Assembly: GCA_963808705.1 (NCBI GenBank)
Contig: CAWEHB010000003.1
Location: 62,001-126,000 of the forward strand
Source: JASHPR01 sp963808705
GTDB lineage: Bacteria > Actinomycetota > Actinomycetes > Streptosporangiales > Streptosporangiaceae
Direction of reading: 5' to 3'
DNA length: 64,000 nucleotides
How positions within the stretch are numbered: the first letter of the stretch is position 1; each line of letters opens with the position of its first letter. Shown in pieces: positions 27,001 to 34,146 of this stretch. Made by a program: the position numbers and the translations under genes. Below the pieces are notes generated by a model. That model saw nothing but the letters and a program-made list of their open reading frames with translations, had not been told where the DNA came from and searched no databases.

Positions 27001-27575
27001 CCCGCTACCTCGACCTGGTGAGCGCCGCGGCGCAGGCCGAAGCCGGGCAGGCCGGGGCGGCCGGGGAGCTGACCGAGGCGGTCGCGGCGGGATTCTTCCA
27101 CCTCTTGGCCTACAAGGACGAATACGAGGTGGCCCGGCTGCACCTGCTCCCCGAGTTCGGCCAGGCCCTGGCGGACGCGGTCGGAGGCGGGCGTGGCGTT
27201 CGGTATCTGCTGCATCCCCCGGTGCTGCGGGCGCTGGGCCTGAAGAAGAAGATCGCCTTCCCGGCACCGGTCATCCGGCCGGGCTTCCGCGTGCTGCGGG
27301 CCATGCGGCACGTGCGGGGGACCCCGGCCGACCCGTTCGGCTACACGCGGGTGCGCCGCACCGAGCGGCGGCTCGCGGCCGGGTACGAGGCCGAGCTGCG
27401 CGCCGCGGCGGCCATCCTGTCGCCCGCCAACCACGCCGCCGCGGTCGAGCTGGCCCGGCTGCCCCTGGCCATCCGGGGCTATGAGCAGGTCAAGCTGGCC
27501 GCGGTGGAGCGCTATGCGGCCGAACTGGATCGGCTGCGTTCCCTCGTGCGCGCCCCAGGTCCGGTCGGCCGGTGA
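24030..27575 (+). CDS. Indolepyruvate ferredoxin oxidoreductase, fused alpha/beta-type
   Basis: 1181 aa single-chain 2-oxoacid:ferredoxin oxidoreductase. It oxidatively decarboxylates aryl- or branched 2-oxoacids to acyl-CoA with thiamine diphosphate and Fe-S clusters. The N-terminal part has GYPGSPLGGFD, the thiamine-diphosphate domain has GGEGAQWIGRAPF and NVGDGTFFHSGSLAVRAAVS. A cysteine cluster region follows (VCEGCGDCGAKSSC and SCNTDYSCLDGDCPS). The gamma-type domain starts at GIVATGIGGTGVVTLNQVLA. The length is normal for the fused actinobacterial enzyme. The ATG at 24030 follows GGAGGAG; an earlier in-frame start at 23967 lacks a good ribosome site. A role in aromatic or branched amino-acid catabolism is likely. 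Confidence 0.94.
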   Translation: MTATAASTMQFDLDAKYRVTDGGVLLTGVQALARVIFDQIRADRRQGRSTAAFVSGYPGSPLGGFDQTLQRTGALLAEHDVHWVPGVNEDLAATAVWGSQQDNLAPLSRHDGVIGMWYGKAPGVDRCGDVFRHANLHGAGANGGVIVAAGDDPQSKSSTLPGASEAALYDAGMPILQPGTVQEVLDLGRHGYELSRYSGCWAALKIVTAVADGFGSADVAPGRICPGRPELSFDGRPWRFAQLPTFFLPHTVELEAELYERRHPAAQAYAAENGINAVEVDPPDAWLTIMSSGRTYREVRQALAGLGLARDQEVRGAGIRLVRLGMIYPLEPGIVRAAARGVTEILVVEEKRSFVERFVREYLYDQAQRPRVTGKRDERDAPLIPVGGELTADRLRPLLARRLEQRLATPLIVAAAHPEQARTELTIIPNAAPRTAAFCSGCPHNRSTLPGAGSPVGGGVGCHAMVMWLDRGAVSYNQMGGEGAQWIGRAPFADVPHFVQNVGDGTFFHSGSLAVRAAVSAGMTMTFKILYNGVVAMTGGQDPAGQLDVPHLCQAMAAEGVARIIVVSEDPSRYRRAALPAGTKVWGRDRLAEAERALARVPGVTLIVYDQACAAELRRLRKRGKAPERSRRVVINEAVCEGCGDCGAKSSCLSVHPVDTDLGRKTQIDQASCNTDYSCLDGDCPSFVTVAAPPRGAGARERPAPVLPADIPEPERKASIADVGGYGIVATGIGGTGVVTLNQVLATAAFLDGLGVTGLDQTGLSQKAGPVVSHLRLWPGAPEAPGAPEGSGAVGEDSADLLLALDLLVAADPQHLVRASAGRTVTVASTSLVPTAGMVRGAAAAPDLAALLGAVRERTRPGGLTTVDTVALATALFGDGIAANLIALGAAYQAGAVPLQASSIARAIEVNGVAVPRNQAAFRAGRLAVHDPAALPAARRAGELRREPDPARLAAARELARQRGLPDGPAADQAVRRAAELAAYQDFRLAARYLDLVSAAAQAEAGQAGAAGELTEAVAAGFFHLLAYKDEYEVARLHLLPEFGQALADAVGGGRGVRYLLHPPVLRALGLKKKIAFPAPVIRPGFRVLRAMRHVRGTPADPFGYTRVRRTERRLAAGYEAELRAAAAILSPANHAAAVELARLPLAIRGYEQVKLAAVERYAAELDRLRSLVRAPGPVGR

Positions 27576-27650
27576 CGCCCCTGGCCGGGTCGGCCGATCG
27601 CGCCCCTGGTCCGGCCGGCTGGTGACGCCCCTGGCCCGGCCGGCCGGTCA
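27551..27650. repeat. 25-bp tandem repeat, four units, between two converging genes
   Basis: Units 27551-27575, 27576-27600, 27601-27625 and 27626-27650 share the core CGCCCCTGG and a GGCCGG-type end. Unit 1 ends exactly with the stop codon of the indolepyruvate oxidoreductase. Unit 4 ends with the stop codon of the opposite-strand Rieske gene. The whole convergent gap is therefore made of the repeat. Confidence 0.9.
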
Positions 27651-28826
27651 CGCCCGTTCCCCAAGCCCGTCCGGGAGCTGGCCGAGCTTGCCGGCCACGT
27701 AGCGCCCGACGTCGGCGCTCGGCTGCTCCATGGGAGCCAGGTAGCCGGCCGTGAACATCCGGGAGCGCATCCCGTCCTGGACCTGCTCGCAGACGGCCCA
27801 GTCCTGGCGGTTGACCAGGTCCCAGAACTCCGCGGCGTCTGAGGGGTCGAAGTCCTCGCGGGCGATCTCGTCCGGGTGGAACAGGAAGTCGCAGACGACC
27901 GTGGTGTGCCCGGCGTCGTGCGGCCAGACGGTGAACGCGGCGACGTGGTCGGCGGACAGGCTGAGCATGAGGTTGGGCAGGATGAGCTCGCCCAGGTGCC
28001 GCGTCCTGGCCGCCGGCGGGAGCCCGGGGAAGGGCGCCCGCCTGGTCGTGCCGGTCAGCGTGAAGGTGTAGGCGCCGTCGCGGTGCGGGATGCCGGCGTC
28101 CCAGTCCAGCTCGGAGCCACCGCGGCGGAATGCCGGGACCAGCTCGCACAGCTCGGGGTGGACCGGGCCGCAGTGGTAGCACTCGTTGTAGTTCTCCAGG
28201 ATCACCTTCCAGTTCGCGGCGACCCGGTAGCGGAGCCTGCGCCCGGTCCGCAGCTGCGCCAGCGGGTACGCGGCGAGCCGGTCGTCGGCCCCGTTCAGCT
28301 GGGCCCGCAGCGGGGCGCCGCCCGGCCCGAGCCGGGCGAACACGAAGCCGCCCCAGGTGGTGACCGCGACCGGGTGCAGCGAGAGCCGGCCGGTGTAGCG
28401 CCGCAGCTCGGGCAGGAACGGCGCGGCGCGCAGCGACCCGTCGAGGCCGTAGGTCCAGCCGTGGTAGGGGCAGCGGATGCTCCCGCCGAAGCGGCCGCTG
28501 CACGCCGGGCTCGCCGCGGGCTGGGATCCGGCCACGGGGACGAGCCGGGAGCCGCGGTGCCGGCACAGGTTATAGAAGCCGGCCAGCCCGTCGGCGTTCC
28601 TGACCACCAGGATGTTCTCCCCGGCGATGTCGGCGGCCAGGTAGTCCCCGGGCCCGCCCATGGACTCCTCCCGCCCGACGCAGAACCAGTCGGCGAACAG
28701 GACCGCCTCCCGCTCCCTGGTGAACTCGCGCTCGGCCGTGTAGCTGGGCCCGGGCAGGCTGCTCGCCAGCGGGATCTCTTCCTCCGCGCCCGGCCCCGGC
28801 GGTGCGTCCCCCCGGCCCGCGCTCAC
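27648..28826 (-). CDS. Rieske non-haem iron aromatic-ring-hydroxylating oxygenase, alpha subunit
   Basis: 392 aa terminal oxygenase. The Rieske [2Fe-2S] motif is NLCRHRGSRL and RCPYHGWTYGLDG. The mononuclear iron site is in ILENYNECYHCGPVHPEL (two His) with the third ligand Asp in VNRQDWAVCEQ. Members demethylate or hydroxylate small aromatics, betaines and carnitine-like compounds; the substrate is not determinable here. The GTG start at 28826 is preceded by GGGAGGAGG. It lies 37 bases downstream of the FAD oxidoreductase gene on the same strand. No ferredoxin-reductase component is adjacent, so it probably uses a general reductase. Confidence 0.93.
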   Translation of the reverse strand: MSAGRGDAPPGPGAEEEIPLASSLPGPSYTAEREFTREREAVLFADWFCVGREESMGGPGDYLAADIAGENILVVRNADGLAGFYNLCRHRGSRLVPVAGSQPAASPACSGRFGGSIRCPYHGWTYGLDGSLRAAPFLPELRRYTGRLSLHPVAVTTWGGFVFARLGPGGAPLRAQLNGADDRLAAYPLAQLRTGRRLRYRVAANWKVILENYNECYHCGPVHPELCELVPAFRRGGSELDWDAGIPHRDGAYTFTLTGTTRRAPFPGLPPAARTRHLGELILPNLMLSLSADHVAAFTVWPHDAGHTTVVCDFLFHPDEIAREDFDPSDAAEFWDLVNRQDWAVCEQVQDGMRSRMFTAGYLAPMEQPSADVGRYVAGKLGQLPDGLGERA

Positions 28827-28880
28827 CGCCGCCTCCTCCCGCGGCGCGTCCCCCGGCCCCCGCTCACCGCCGCCTCCTGG
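28804..28880. repeat. Direct duplication (period 42 bp) around the Rieske start and FAD-gene stop
   Basis: About 35 bases at 28804-28838 recur at 28846-28880 with few changes; both share GCTCACCGCCGCCTCCT. The first copy holds the GTG start and ribosome site of the Rieske gene. The second covers the stop of the FAD oxidoreductase gene. The ribosome-binding region has thus been duplicated at the gene junction. Confidence 0.8.
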
Positions 28881-30504
28881 CCGACCGGCGGTCCGCCCGC
28901 AGGTCGGCGAGCACCCGGCGGGCGGCGTTGTAGCCGGGCGCCCCGGTGACCCCGCCGCCGGGGTGAGCGCCCGCGCCGCACAGGTACAGTCCCGCGACCG
29001 GCGTCGCGTACCGCGCCCACCCCGGCACCGGCCGCATGTGAAAGAGCTGGTCCGGGCTGATGTCGCCGTGGAAGATGTTGCCTTCGGTGAGGCCGTAGTC
29101 GCGTTCCAGGTCCAGCGGGGTCAGCACCTGCCGGGCCACGACCGCCGCGGGCACGTTCGGCGCGAACTGGCCGATCCTGGCCAGCACCCGGTCGCCCAGC
29201 TCCTCCCGGGCGCCGTCCCAGGTCCCGGTGGCCAGCCGGTACGGCAAGTACTGAACGAAGCAGGTCATGATGTGGCGGCCCGGCGGGGCCAGCGAGCCGT
29301 CCACGTTGGACGCGACCACGCAGTCGATGAACAGCTCATCGGCGTCGGCCAGCTCGCCGCGCTTGGCGCGGTCGTAGCAGGCGTCGGCGACGGCCAGCGC
29401 GGGCGGGAGGGTGAACAGCGCACGGCGGCCGGGCCCCGCGTCCTGCGGCATGCCGCGCACCCGCGGCTCGGCGTCCAGCACCAGGTTCACCTTGCCGCAC
29501 GGCCCGTCCATCTTGATCCCGCCGACCGCGGCCCGGAAATCGTCCGGCAGGTCTTCCTTGCCGAGCAGGCCGAGGAAGGTCCGTTTCGGGTCGGCGCCGG
29601 AGAGCACCGTGCCGGCCTCGATCTCGGTGCCGTCTTCCAGCACGACCCCGGCCGCCCGGCCGCCGCGCACCAGGATCCGGGCCACCGCGGCGCCGGTGGC
29701 GACCTGCATCCCGGCCTCGCGCCCGGCGGCGGCGATCGCGCCGCTGATCGCGCCCATGCCGCCCAGGACGTGGCCGAAGAACCCCTGCTCTGCCTGCTCG
29801 CCGCCGGACAGCAGGTGGAACGCGAGGCCGATCAGGGTGCCCGGCTGGTACGGTCCGCCGTGCTTGCCGTACAGGTTGTTGGCCAGCAGCAGCGCCTTGG
29901 CCTGCCGGGACTCGAGCCTGGCGTCGATGAACTGGCCGAGGCTGCCGGTCAGCAGCCGGGTCAGCCCGTCGAGGTCCGACCCGCGCACGCCGCGCAGGCT
30001 CCGGCCGAGCCGCAGCAGCTCGCGGCAGCCGCGCAGCCCGGTCGCCCGGGTGTCCGGCGGCAGCTTCATGAACAGCGGCTGCAGCCGCGCGGCGAGCCCG
30101 CGCAGCTCGCGGTCGGCGGCCAGGAAGGCGCGGGCATCGGCGGCCGAGAACCGGCTGATCTCGGCGGCGGTCCGCGCGGGGTCGTTCCACGAGGCCAGCA
30201 CCTCGCCGTCGATGGCCACCTGCACCGATGGCTCGCACGAGATCATCCGCAGCCCGTGCCGTCCCAGCTGCAGCTCCCGGATCACCTCGGGCCGCAGCAT
30301 CGACGCGATGTAGGAGGTAGTCGAGGCCTTGCAGCCGGGCGCGATCTCCTCGGTCACGCAGCAGCCGCCCGCCACGTCACGGCGCTCCACCACCAGCGTG
30401 GCCAGGCCCGCCCGGGCGAGCAGCGCCCCGGCGGTCAGCCCGTTGTGCCCGGCGCCGACCACGATGACGTCCCACCGGGCGCGGGCCTGCGCAACGGTCA
30501 GCAT
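28864..30504 (-). CDS. FAD-dependent phytoene-desaturase-like oxidoreductase
   Basis: 546 aa. The N-terminal FAD motif DVIVVGAGHNGLTAGALLAR is followed by LVVERRDVAGGCCVTEEIAP, the second family signature. The C-terminal FAD-binding end contains GLYLCGAGAHPGGGVTGAPG. This is the NAD(P)/FAD oxidoreductase group related to CrtI and human PYROXD2, not necessarily a carotenoid enzyme. The ATG at 30504 is at the start of the flavin-binding strand. It is first in an operon with the Rieske oxygenase and divergent from the TetR gene, so it is likely controlled by it. An amine or lipid-like substrate oxidised by flavin and Rieske enzymes in turn is possible. Confidence 0.9.
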   Translation of the reverse strand: MLTVAQARARWDVIVVGAGHNGLTAGALLARAGLATLVVERRDVAGGCCVTEEIAPGCKASTTSYIASMLRPEVIRELQLGRHGLRMISCEPSVQVAIDGEVLASWNDPARTAAEISRFSAADARAFLAADRELRGLAARLQPLFMKLPPDTRATGLRGCRELLRLGRSLRGVRGSDLDGLTRLLTGSLGQFIDARLESRQAKALLLANNLYGKHGGPYQPGTLIGLAFHLLSGGEQAEQGFFGHVLGGMGAISGAIAAAGREAGMQVATGAAVARILVRGGRAAGVVLEDGTEIEAGTVLSGADPKRTFLGLLGKEDLPDDFRAAVGGIKMDGPCGKVNLVLDAEPRVRGMPQDAGPGRRALFTLPPALAVADACYDRAKRGELADADELFIDCVVASNVDGSLAPPGRHIMTCFVQYLPYRLATGTWDGAREELGDRVLARIGQFAPNVPAAVVARQVLTPLDLERDYGLTEGNIFHGDISPDQLFHMRPVPGWARYATPVAGLYLCGAGAHPGGGVTGAPGYNAARRVLADLRADRRSARRRR

Positions 30505-30507
30505 TTC

Positions 30508-30521
30508 TGACTTCCAGTCAA
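30508..30521. promoter_or_regulatory. Operator-like site A for the divergent TetR regulator
   Basis: TGACTTCCAGTCAA contains the inverted repeat TGACT-TCC-AGTCA, four bases upstream of the FAD-oxidoreductase start. A second, nearly identical site lies exactly 100 bases away next to the TetR start. Confidence 0.6.
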
Positions 30522-30606
30522 TTAAGGCGGTACGTGATGACGAGTATGAGTAGACTGCCGCGAAGATGTCAACACACCGAGGCTCTCGCCCACACCGGAA
30601 CGTTTG

Positions 30607-31281
30607 ATGACTTCTGGTCAAACTGTGGCCCGGCCGCGCGGCCCGGCCCGCGCCGCCGCGCGCCAGCGGGCCCGGCAGGAGCGGATCGTCGGCGTGGCGA
30701 TGCGGCACTTCGCCGAGCGCGGATACGAGGACGTGCGGATCGAGGAGATCGCCCGGGAGGCCAGCGTCGCGAAAGGGGCGGTGTTCGGCTACTTCGGCAG
30801 CAAGTCCGGCCTGTTCCTGGCCGCCTACCAGGCCGCGGCCCGCTCCTTCAGCCGTTACCTGGACGCCCCGCCGGAGATCCTCGCGGCGGGGTTCTTCGCG
30901 GTCATCACGCACTGGATCGAGCGAACCCCGCACCTCATCCGCGAGGACTGGGTGCCCTACCGGGTGACGCTGCTCGGCAATTACTGCTCCAGCCTGCCGC
31001 TGCGGCGGGAGATCACCCAGTTCCTGCTCCGCGAGGACCCATACGGCACGCAGGCCTTCGTCCAGTTCGGCATCGACCGCGGCGAGATCCGCACCGACAT
31101 CGACGCGAAGATGGTGGCATCCCTGGTGGACTGGCTGATGGACCGCTGCCAGGACGCGATCGTGACCGAGGAACTCGACCCCGGCCTGTTCGGCTCGGCC
31201 GCGCCCACCCCGGCGCTGCGGGACCTGCGGGTCCGGCAGTTCGTGGAGCTGCTGCGCAGCGCCACCGGCACCCGGTCCTGA
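30607..31281 (+). CDS. TetR-family transcriptional regulator
   Basis: 224 aa from the ATG at 30607 (a TTG precedes it). The N-terminal helix-turn-helix is RIVGVAMRHFAERGYEDVRI followed by EIAREASVAKGAVFGYFGSK, a textbook TetR DNA-binding domain. The C-terminal ligand domain is helical without a recognised ligand. It is divergent from the FAD/Rieske operon, with two matching operator-like sites in the shared promoter region, one covering its own start codon. It probably represses both the operon and itself. Confidence 0.92.
   Translation: MTSGQTVARPRGPARAAARQRARQERIVGVAMRHFAERGYEDVRIEEIAREASVAKGAVFGYFGSKSGLFLAAYQAAARSFSRYLDAPPEILAAGFFAVITHWIERTPHLIREDWVPYRVTLLGNYCSSLPLRREITQFLLREDPYGTQAFVQFGIDRGEIRTDIDAKMVASLVDWLMDRCQDAIVTEELDPGLFGSAAPTPALRDLRVRQFVELLRSATGTRS
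30608..30621. promoter_or_regulatory. Operator-like site B at the TetR start
   Basis: TGACTTCTGGTCAA differs from site A at two central positions and is embedded in the wider inverted repeat TTTGA/TCAAA. It overlaps the TetR start codon, so bound repressor would block its own expression. Confidence 0.6.
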
Positions 31282-31300
31282 CCGGCGGGCCGGCCGCCGG
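31282..31300. terminator. GC-rich hairpin between converging TetR and sigma genes
   Basis: CCGGCGG, five-base loop, CCGCCGG: a perfect 7-bp stem directly after the TetR stop in a 39-base convergent gap. There is no T-tract, as is common in actinobacterial terminators. It could serve both strands. Confidence 0.5.
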
Positions 31301-31320
31301 GCCGGGCCGCCGGCCGGACC

Positions 31321-32397
31321 TCACGGCAGCTCGGCGGGCAGGCCGAAGCGGGCGAATACTTCCGCGCCGGAAGCCCAGCCGCCCGCGTCCGAGCGCTCCA
31401 TGGCGTCGTCGGTCAGGAACCCGGTCACCGCGGCGATCCGGTCGCCCTCCAGGGTCAGCACGTCGATCACGGCCGGGGCGTAGCGGCCCGTGCCGGAGTC
31501 GAACAGGTAGCAGCCCACGGCAAGCTGCCCGTTGGCCCGGGTGGGCAGGTGCCGCCAGCGCACCGAGAGCGCGTCCCGGACCAGCCACTCCCGGACGGAC
31601 CCCAGGCCCCGGAACCAGGTGGGAATCGGCGGCATGGACCACGTCGCGTCTTCGGTGAGCATGCTGACCAGCGTGTCGGCGTCGCCCCGCTCGATGGCGC
31701 CGGCGTACCGCTCGACGATCTCCCGGGTGCGCTGGTCGCCCAGGCCGCGCAGGGTCGACTGCTGGCTGCGGGCCGGCAGGCCGCTGGCGGCCGTGGCCCG
31801 GGCCCGCTGCAGCGCGCTGTTCACCGACGGCACCGACGTGCCCAGCTGGCTGGATGTCTCCGCCGCGGAGAAGCCCACGACCTCCCGCAGGATGAGCACG
31901 GCGCGCTGCAGCGGAGGCAGGTGCTGCAGGGCGGCGAGGAACGCCAGTTCCACGCTCTCGCGCTGCTCGTAGCGGGCCTCCGGCGAAGGGCCCAGGTCAT
32001 CCATCAGCCACCGGTCCGGGTAGGGCTCCAGCCAGACCGGGTCCGTCACCGGCGCGTCCAGCTCGGCTCCCCGCCCGGCGGCCGGACCGAAATCGACCGG
32101 GAGCTCACGCCGCGACCGGTGCCGGGTGATGTCCAGGGCGGCGTTGGTGGCGATGGAGTACAGCCAGGAGCGCACCGAGCTGCGGCCCTCGAAACCGGAC
32201 AGGCCCCGCCAGGCGCGCAGCAGCGCGTCCTGGAGGGCGTCCTCGGCGTCGTGCACCGAGCCGAGCATCCGGTAACAGTGCGCCCGCAGCTCGGCGCGGT
32301 AGGCCCCGACCAGCTCGCCGAACGCGCCCTCATCCCCGGCGCTGGCCTGCTTCACCAGCTCCATCTCATCGGCCCGCGGGCGCCCGGCCACGCTCAC
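31321..32397 (-). CDS. ECF sigma factor with C-terminal SnoaL-like domain (SigG/SigJ type)
   Basis: 358 aa. Region 2 is FGELVGAYRAELRAHCYRML and AEDALQDALLRAWRGLSGFE; region 4 is HLPPLQRAVLILREVVGFSA with SVPSVNSALQRARA. After it comes a SnoaL-like NTF2-fold domain (IVERYAGAIERGDADTLVSM, DATWSMPPIPTWFRG) of ~130 residues. In such factors the extra domain replaces a separate anti-sigma in controlling activity. The GTG at 32397 is the best start though its ribosome site is weak; an ATG at 32364 also keeps the domain intact. No anti-sigma is next to it. Confidence 0.9.
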   Translation of the reverse strand: MSVAGRPRADEMELVKQASAGDEGAFGELVGAYRAELRAHCYRMLGSVHDAEDALQDALLRAWRGLSGFEGRSSVRSWLYSIATNAALDITRHRSRRELPVDFGPAAGRGAELDAPVTDPVWLEPYPDRWLMDDLGPSPEARYEQRESVELAFLAALQHLPPLQRAVLILREVVGFSAAETSSQLGTSVPSVNSALQRARATAASGLPARSQQSTLRGLGDQRTREIVERYAGAIERGDADTLVSMLTEDATWSMPPIPTWFRGLGSVREWLVRDALSVRWRHLPTRANGQLAVGCYLFDSGTGRYAPAVIDVLTLEGDRIAAVTGFLTDDAMERSDAGGWASGAEVFARFGLPAELP

Positions 32398-32485
32398 GCG
32401 CCTAACGCTAGCGCCCGCCGCCGACAGCCCGCCGCCTCCTCCGCCGCGTCCCGCCGCCGCCGTCAGCCCCGGCCCGGCGGCGATG

Positions 32486-32572
32486 CCCCGGGCCCCGCGG
32501 CCCAAGCGGCGCCGCCCCGGGCCCCGCGGCCCAAGCGGCGCCGCCCCGGGCCCCGCGGCCCAAGCGGCGCCG
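32486..32572. repeat. 29-bp tandem repeat, three identical units
   Basis: Units 32486-32514, 32515-32543 and 32544-32572 are identical and contain GGGCCCCGCGGCCCAAGCGG; the start of a fourth unit follows. They lie between the methyltransferase stop and the sigma start (both minus). Perfect identity implies recent expansion. Confidence 0.93.
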
Positions 32573-32600
32573 CCCCGGCCCGGGCGCCCGGTAGCCGGGG

Positions 32601-33257
32601 TCAGGGTCGGCGGGCTGCCCGCAGCACGGTGTCCTTGACGGTCACGGGCTGGCCGTCCAGGTCGGTCGCTGGCCGTTCGACGGCGGCGGCGACGAGGATC
32701 TCCCAGTCGCCGGGATCCAGCGCGGCGGCCAGCTGCCCGGCGGAGGGAAACATGTCGGCGGGCCCGTGCCGGCCGACGTTGACGTGGAGATCGTCGGGAT
32801 GGTGGGCCACGATGAGCAGCGTGCCGCCGGGCCGCACGGCCGCGGCCAGCCTGGCGTGCAACGACTCGCGGTCGGGGCCGGGCAGGTGCATGAACTGCGC
32901 CGAGACCAGGTCAAACCGCTGCGGGCCGGGGTCCCAGGAGAGCAGGTCCTCGCGCCGCCAGGTGATGCGCCCGGCGATGTCGCCGCCCTGGTCGGCGGCG
33001 CGGGCGGCCGCCCGTTCCAGGGCCACGGCCGACACGTCGACCGCGGTGACGGCCCACCCGCGCGATGCCAGCCAGATGGCGTCGGCTCCCTCGCCGCAGC
33101 CCGCGTCCAGCGCCTCGCCGGGGGCCAGGCCGGCGGCCTGGGCCACGAGCTGGGGGTTCGGCTGCCCGCTCCACAGCCCGTCGGCCGAGCGGTACCGGTC
33201 GTCCCAGAACTCCTGGGTGAACTCGAAGGCGTCGCCCGGGCGGTGGTCGTGGCTCAC
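32601..33257 (-). CDS. Class I SAM-dependent methyltransferase
   Basis: 218 aa. SAM-binding motif I is ALDAGCGEGADAIWLASRG, motif II acidic end AVTAVDVSAVALERA, motif III RPGGTLLIVAHHP. The N-terminal FTQEFWDDRYRSADGLWSGQ resembles tellurite-resistance/thiopurine-type small-molecule methyltransferases. The GTG at 33257 is chosen because GGAG precedes it; a start 20 codons earlier has none. It is divergent from the SDR gene. Substrate unknown. Confidence 0.88.
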   Translation of the reverse strand: MSHDHRPGDAFEFTQEFWDDRYRSADGLWSGQPNPQLVAQAAGLAPGEALDAGCGEGADAIWLASRGWAVTAVDVSAVALERAAARAADQGGDIAGRITWRREDLLSWDPGPQRFDLVSAQFMHLPGPDRESLHARLAAAVRPGGTLLIVAHHPDDLHVNVGRHGPADMFPSAGQLAAALDPGDWEILVAAAVERPATDLDGQPVTVKDTVLRAARRP

Positions 33258-33353
33258 GGTCGTCTCCGATCGGTTGACCCGGCCGGCCCGGTCTGCTCCG
33301 GTATTGTCGGCCGACACGCGCGAGGGTCAGCGGAACCGGCTAGGAGGGCTGTC

Positions 33354-34130
33354 ATGCCGAACGATTATCTCTTCGATCTCACCGGCAAGGTCGCGCTCGT
33401 CACCGGGGCGGGCAGCGGGCTGGGCGCGGAGTTCGCCGGGGTGATGGCCGAAGCCGGCGCCGACGTGGTGTGCGCGGACATCGACCTGGCGACCGCGGAG
33501 GCCACGGCCGGCGACGTCGAGCGGGCCGGCCGGGCGGCCCTGGCCGTCCGCTGTGACGTGTCGCGCCACGACGAGGTGGTGTCCATGGTCGGCGCGGCCA
33601 CGGCGCGGTTCGGCCGGCTGGACGTGCTGTTCAACAACGCGGGGATCGCCGACCCGTCGCCCGCGCCGGTGCACGAGTTCGACCTGGAAGGCTGGCACCG
33701 GGTGATCGACGTCGACCTGAACGGCGTGTTCTACTGCGCTCGCGAGGCGCTGCGCGTGATGGTCGGGCAGGGCAGCGGGAAGATCATCAACATCGCCTCG
33801 ATGTGGGGCCTGGCCGGCGGATCGAGCGTCTTCCCGGTGCCGGCTTACAACGCGGCCAAGGGGGCGGTGGTCAACCTGACCCGCGAGCTCGGGCTGGAGT
33901 ACGCGACCCGCGGCATCCAGGTCAACGCGCTGTGCCCCGGCTTCTACCGCACCAAGCTCGGACCCTACGACGACCCCGATTTCCTCGCCGCGATCACCGC
34001 GTTCACTCCTATGGGGCGGGTGGCCGACGCGCGCGAGATCCGGGGGCCCGCGCTGTTCCTGGCCTCGCCCGCGTCGGACTTCATGACCGGGCAGACGCTG
34101 GTCGTCGACGGCGGCTGCATGGCCAAGTGA
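33354..34130 (+). CDS. Short-chain dehydrogenase/reductase
   Basis: 258 aa classical SDR. NAD(P)-binding TGAGSGLG, NNAG motif (LFNNAGIAD), catalytic Ser in IINIASMWG, catalytic YNAAK (Tyr and Lys), and the C-terminal VVDGGCMAK. TAGGAGGG precedes the ATG at 33354. An acidic residue after the second strand (CADIDLATAE) favours NAD over NADP. Substrate unknown. Confidence 0.95.
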   Translation: MPNDYLFDLTGKVALVTGAGSGLGAEFAGVMAEAGADVVCADIDLATAEATAGDVERAGRAALAVRCDVSRHDEVVSMVGAATARFGRLDVLFNNAGIADPSPAPVHEFDLEGWHRVIDVDLNGVFYCAREALRVMVGQGSGKIINIASMWGLAGGSSVFPVPAYNAAKGAVVNLTRELGLEYATRGIQVNALCPGFYRTKLGPYDDPDFLAAITAFTPMGRVADAREIRGPALFLASPASDFMTGQTLVVDGGCMAK

Positions 34131-34146
34131 CGGGCGGGCTCCCGCA

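Noticed and set aside
23868..27434. Very long open frame antisense to the indolepyruvate oxidoreductase
   Set aside because: Composition is typical of a shadow frame with no domain, and the opposite strand is an unmistakable enzyme.
27551..27650. Regular 25-bp repeat as a CRISPR array
   Set aside because: The units are directly adjacent with no spacers, vary in sequence, and no cas genes are nearby.
32486..32572. Three 29-bp identical repeats as CRISPR repeats
   Set aside because: No spacers between units and no cas genes; it is a simple tandem array.
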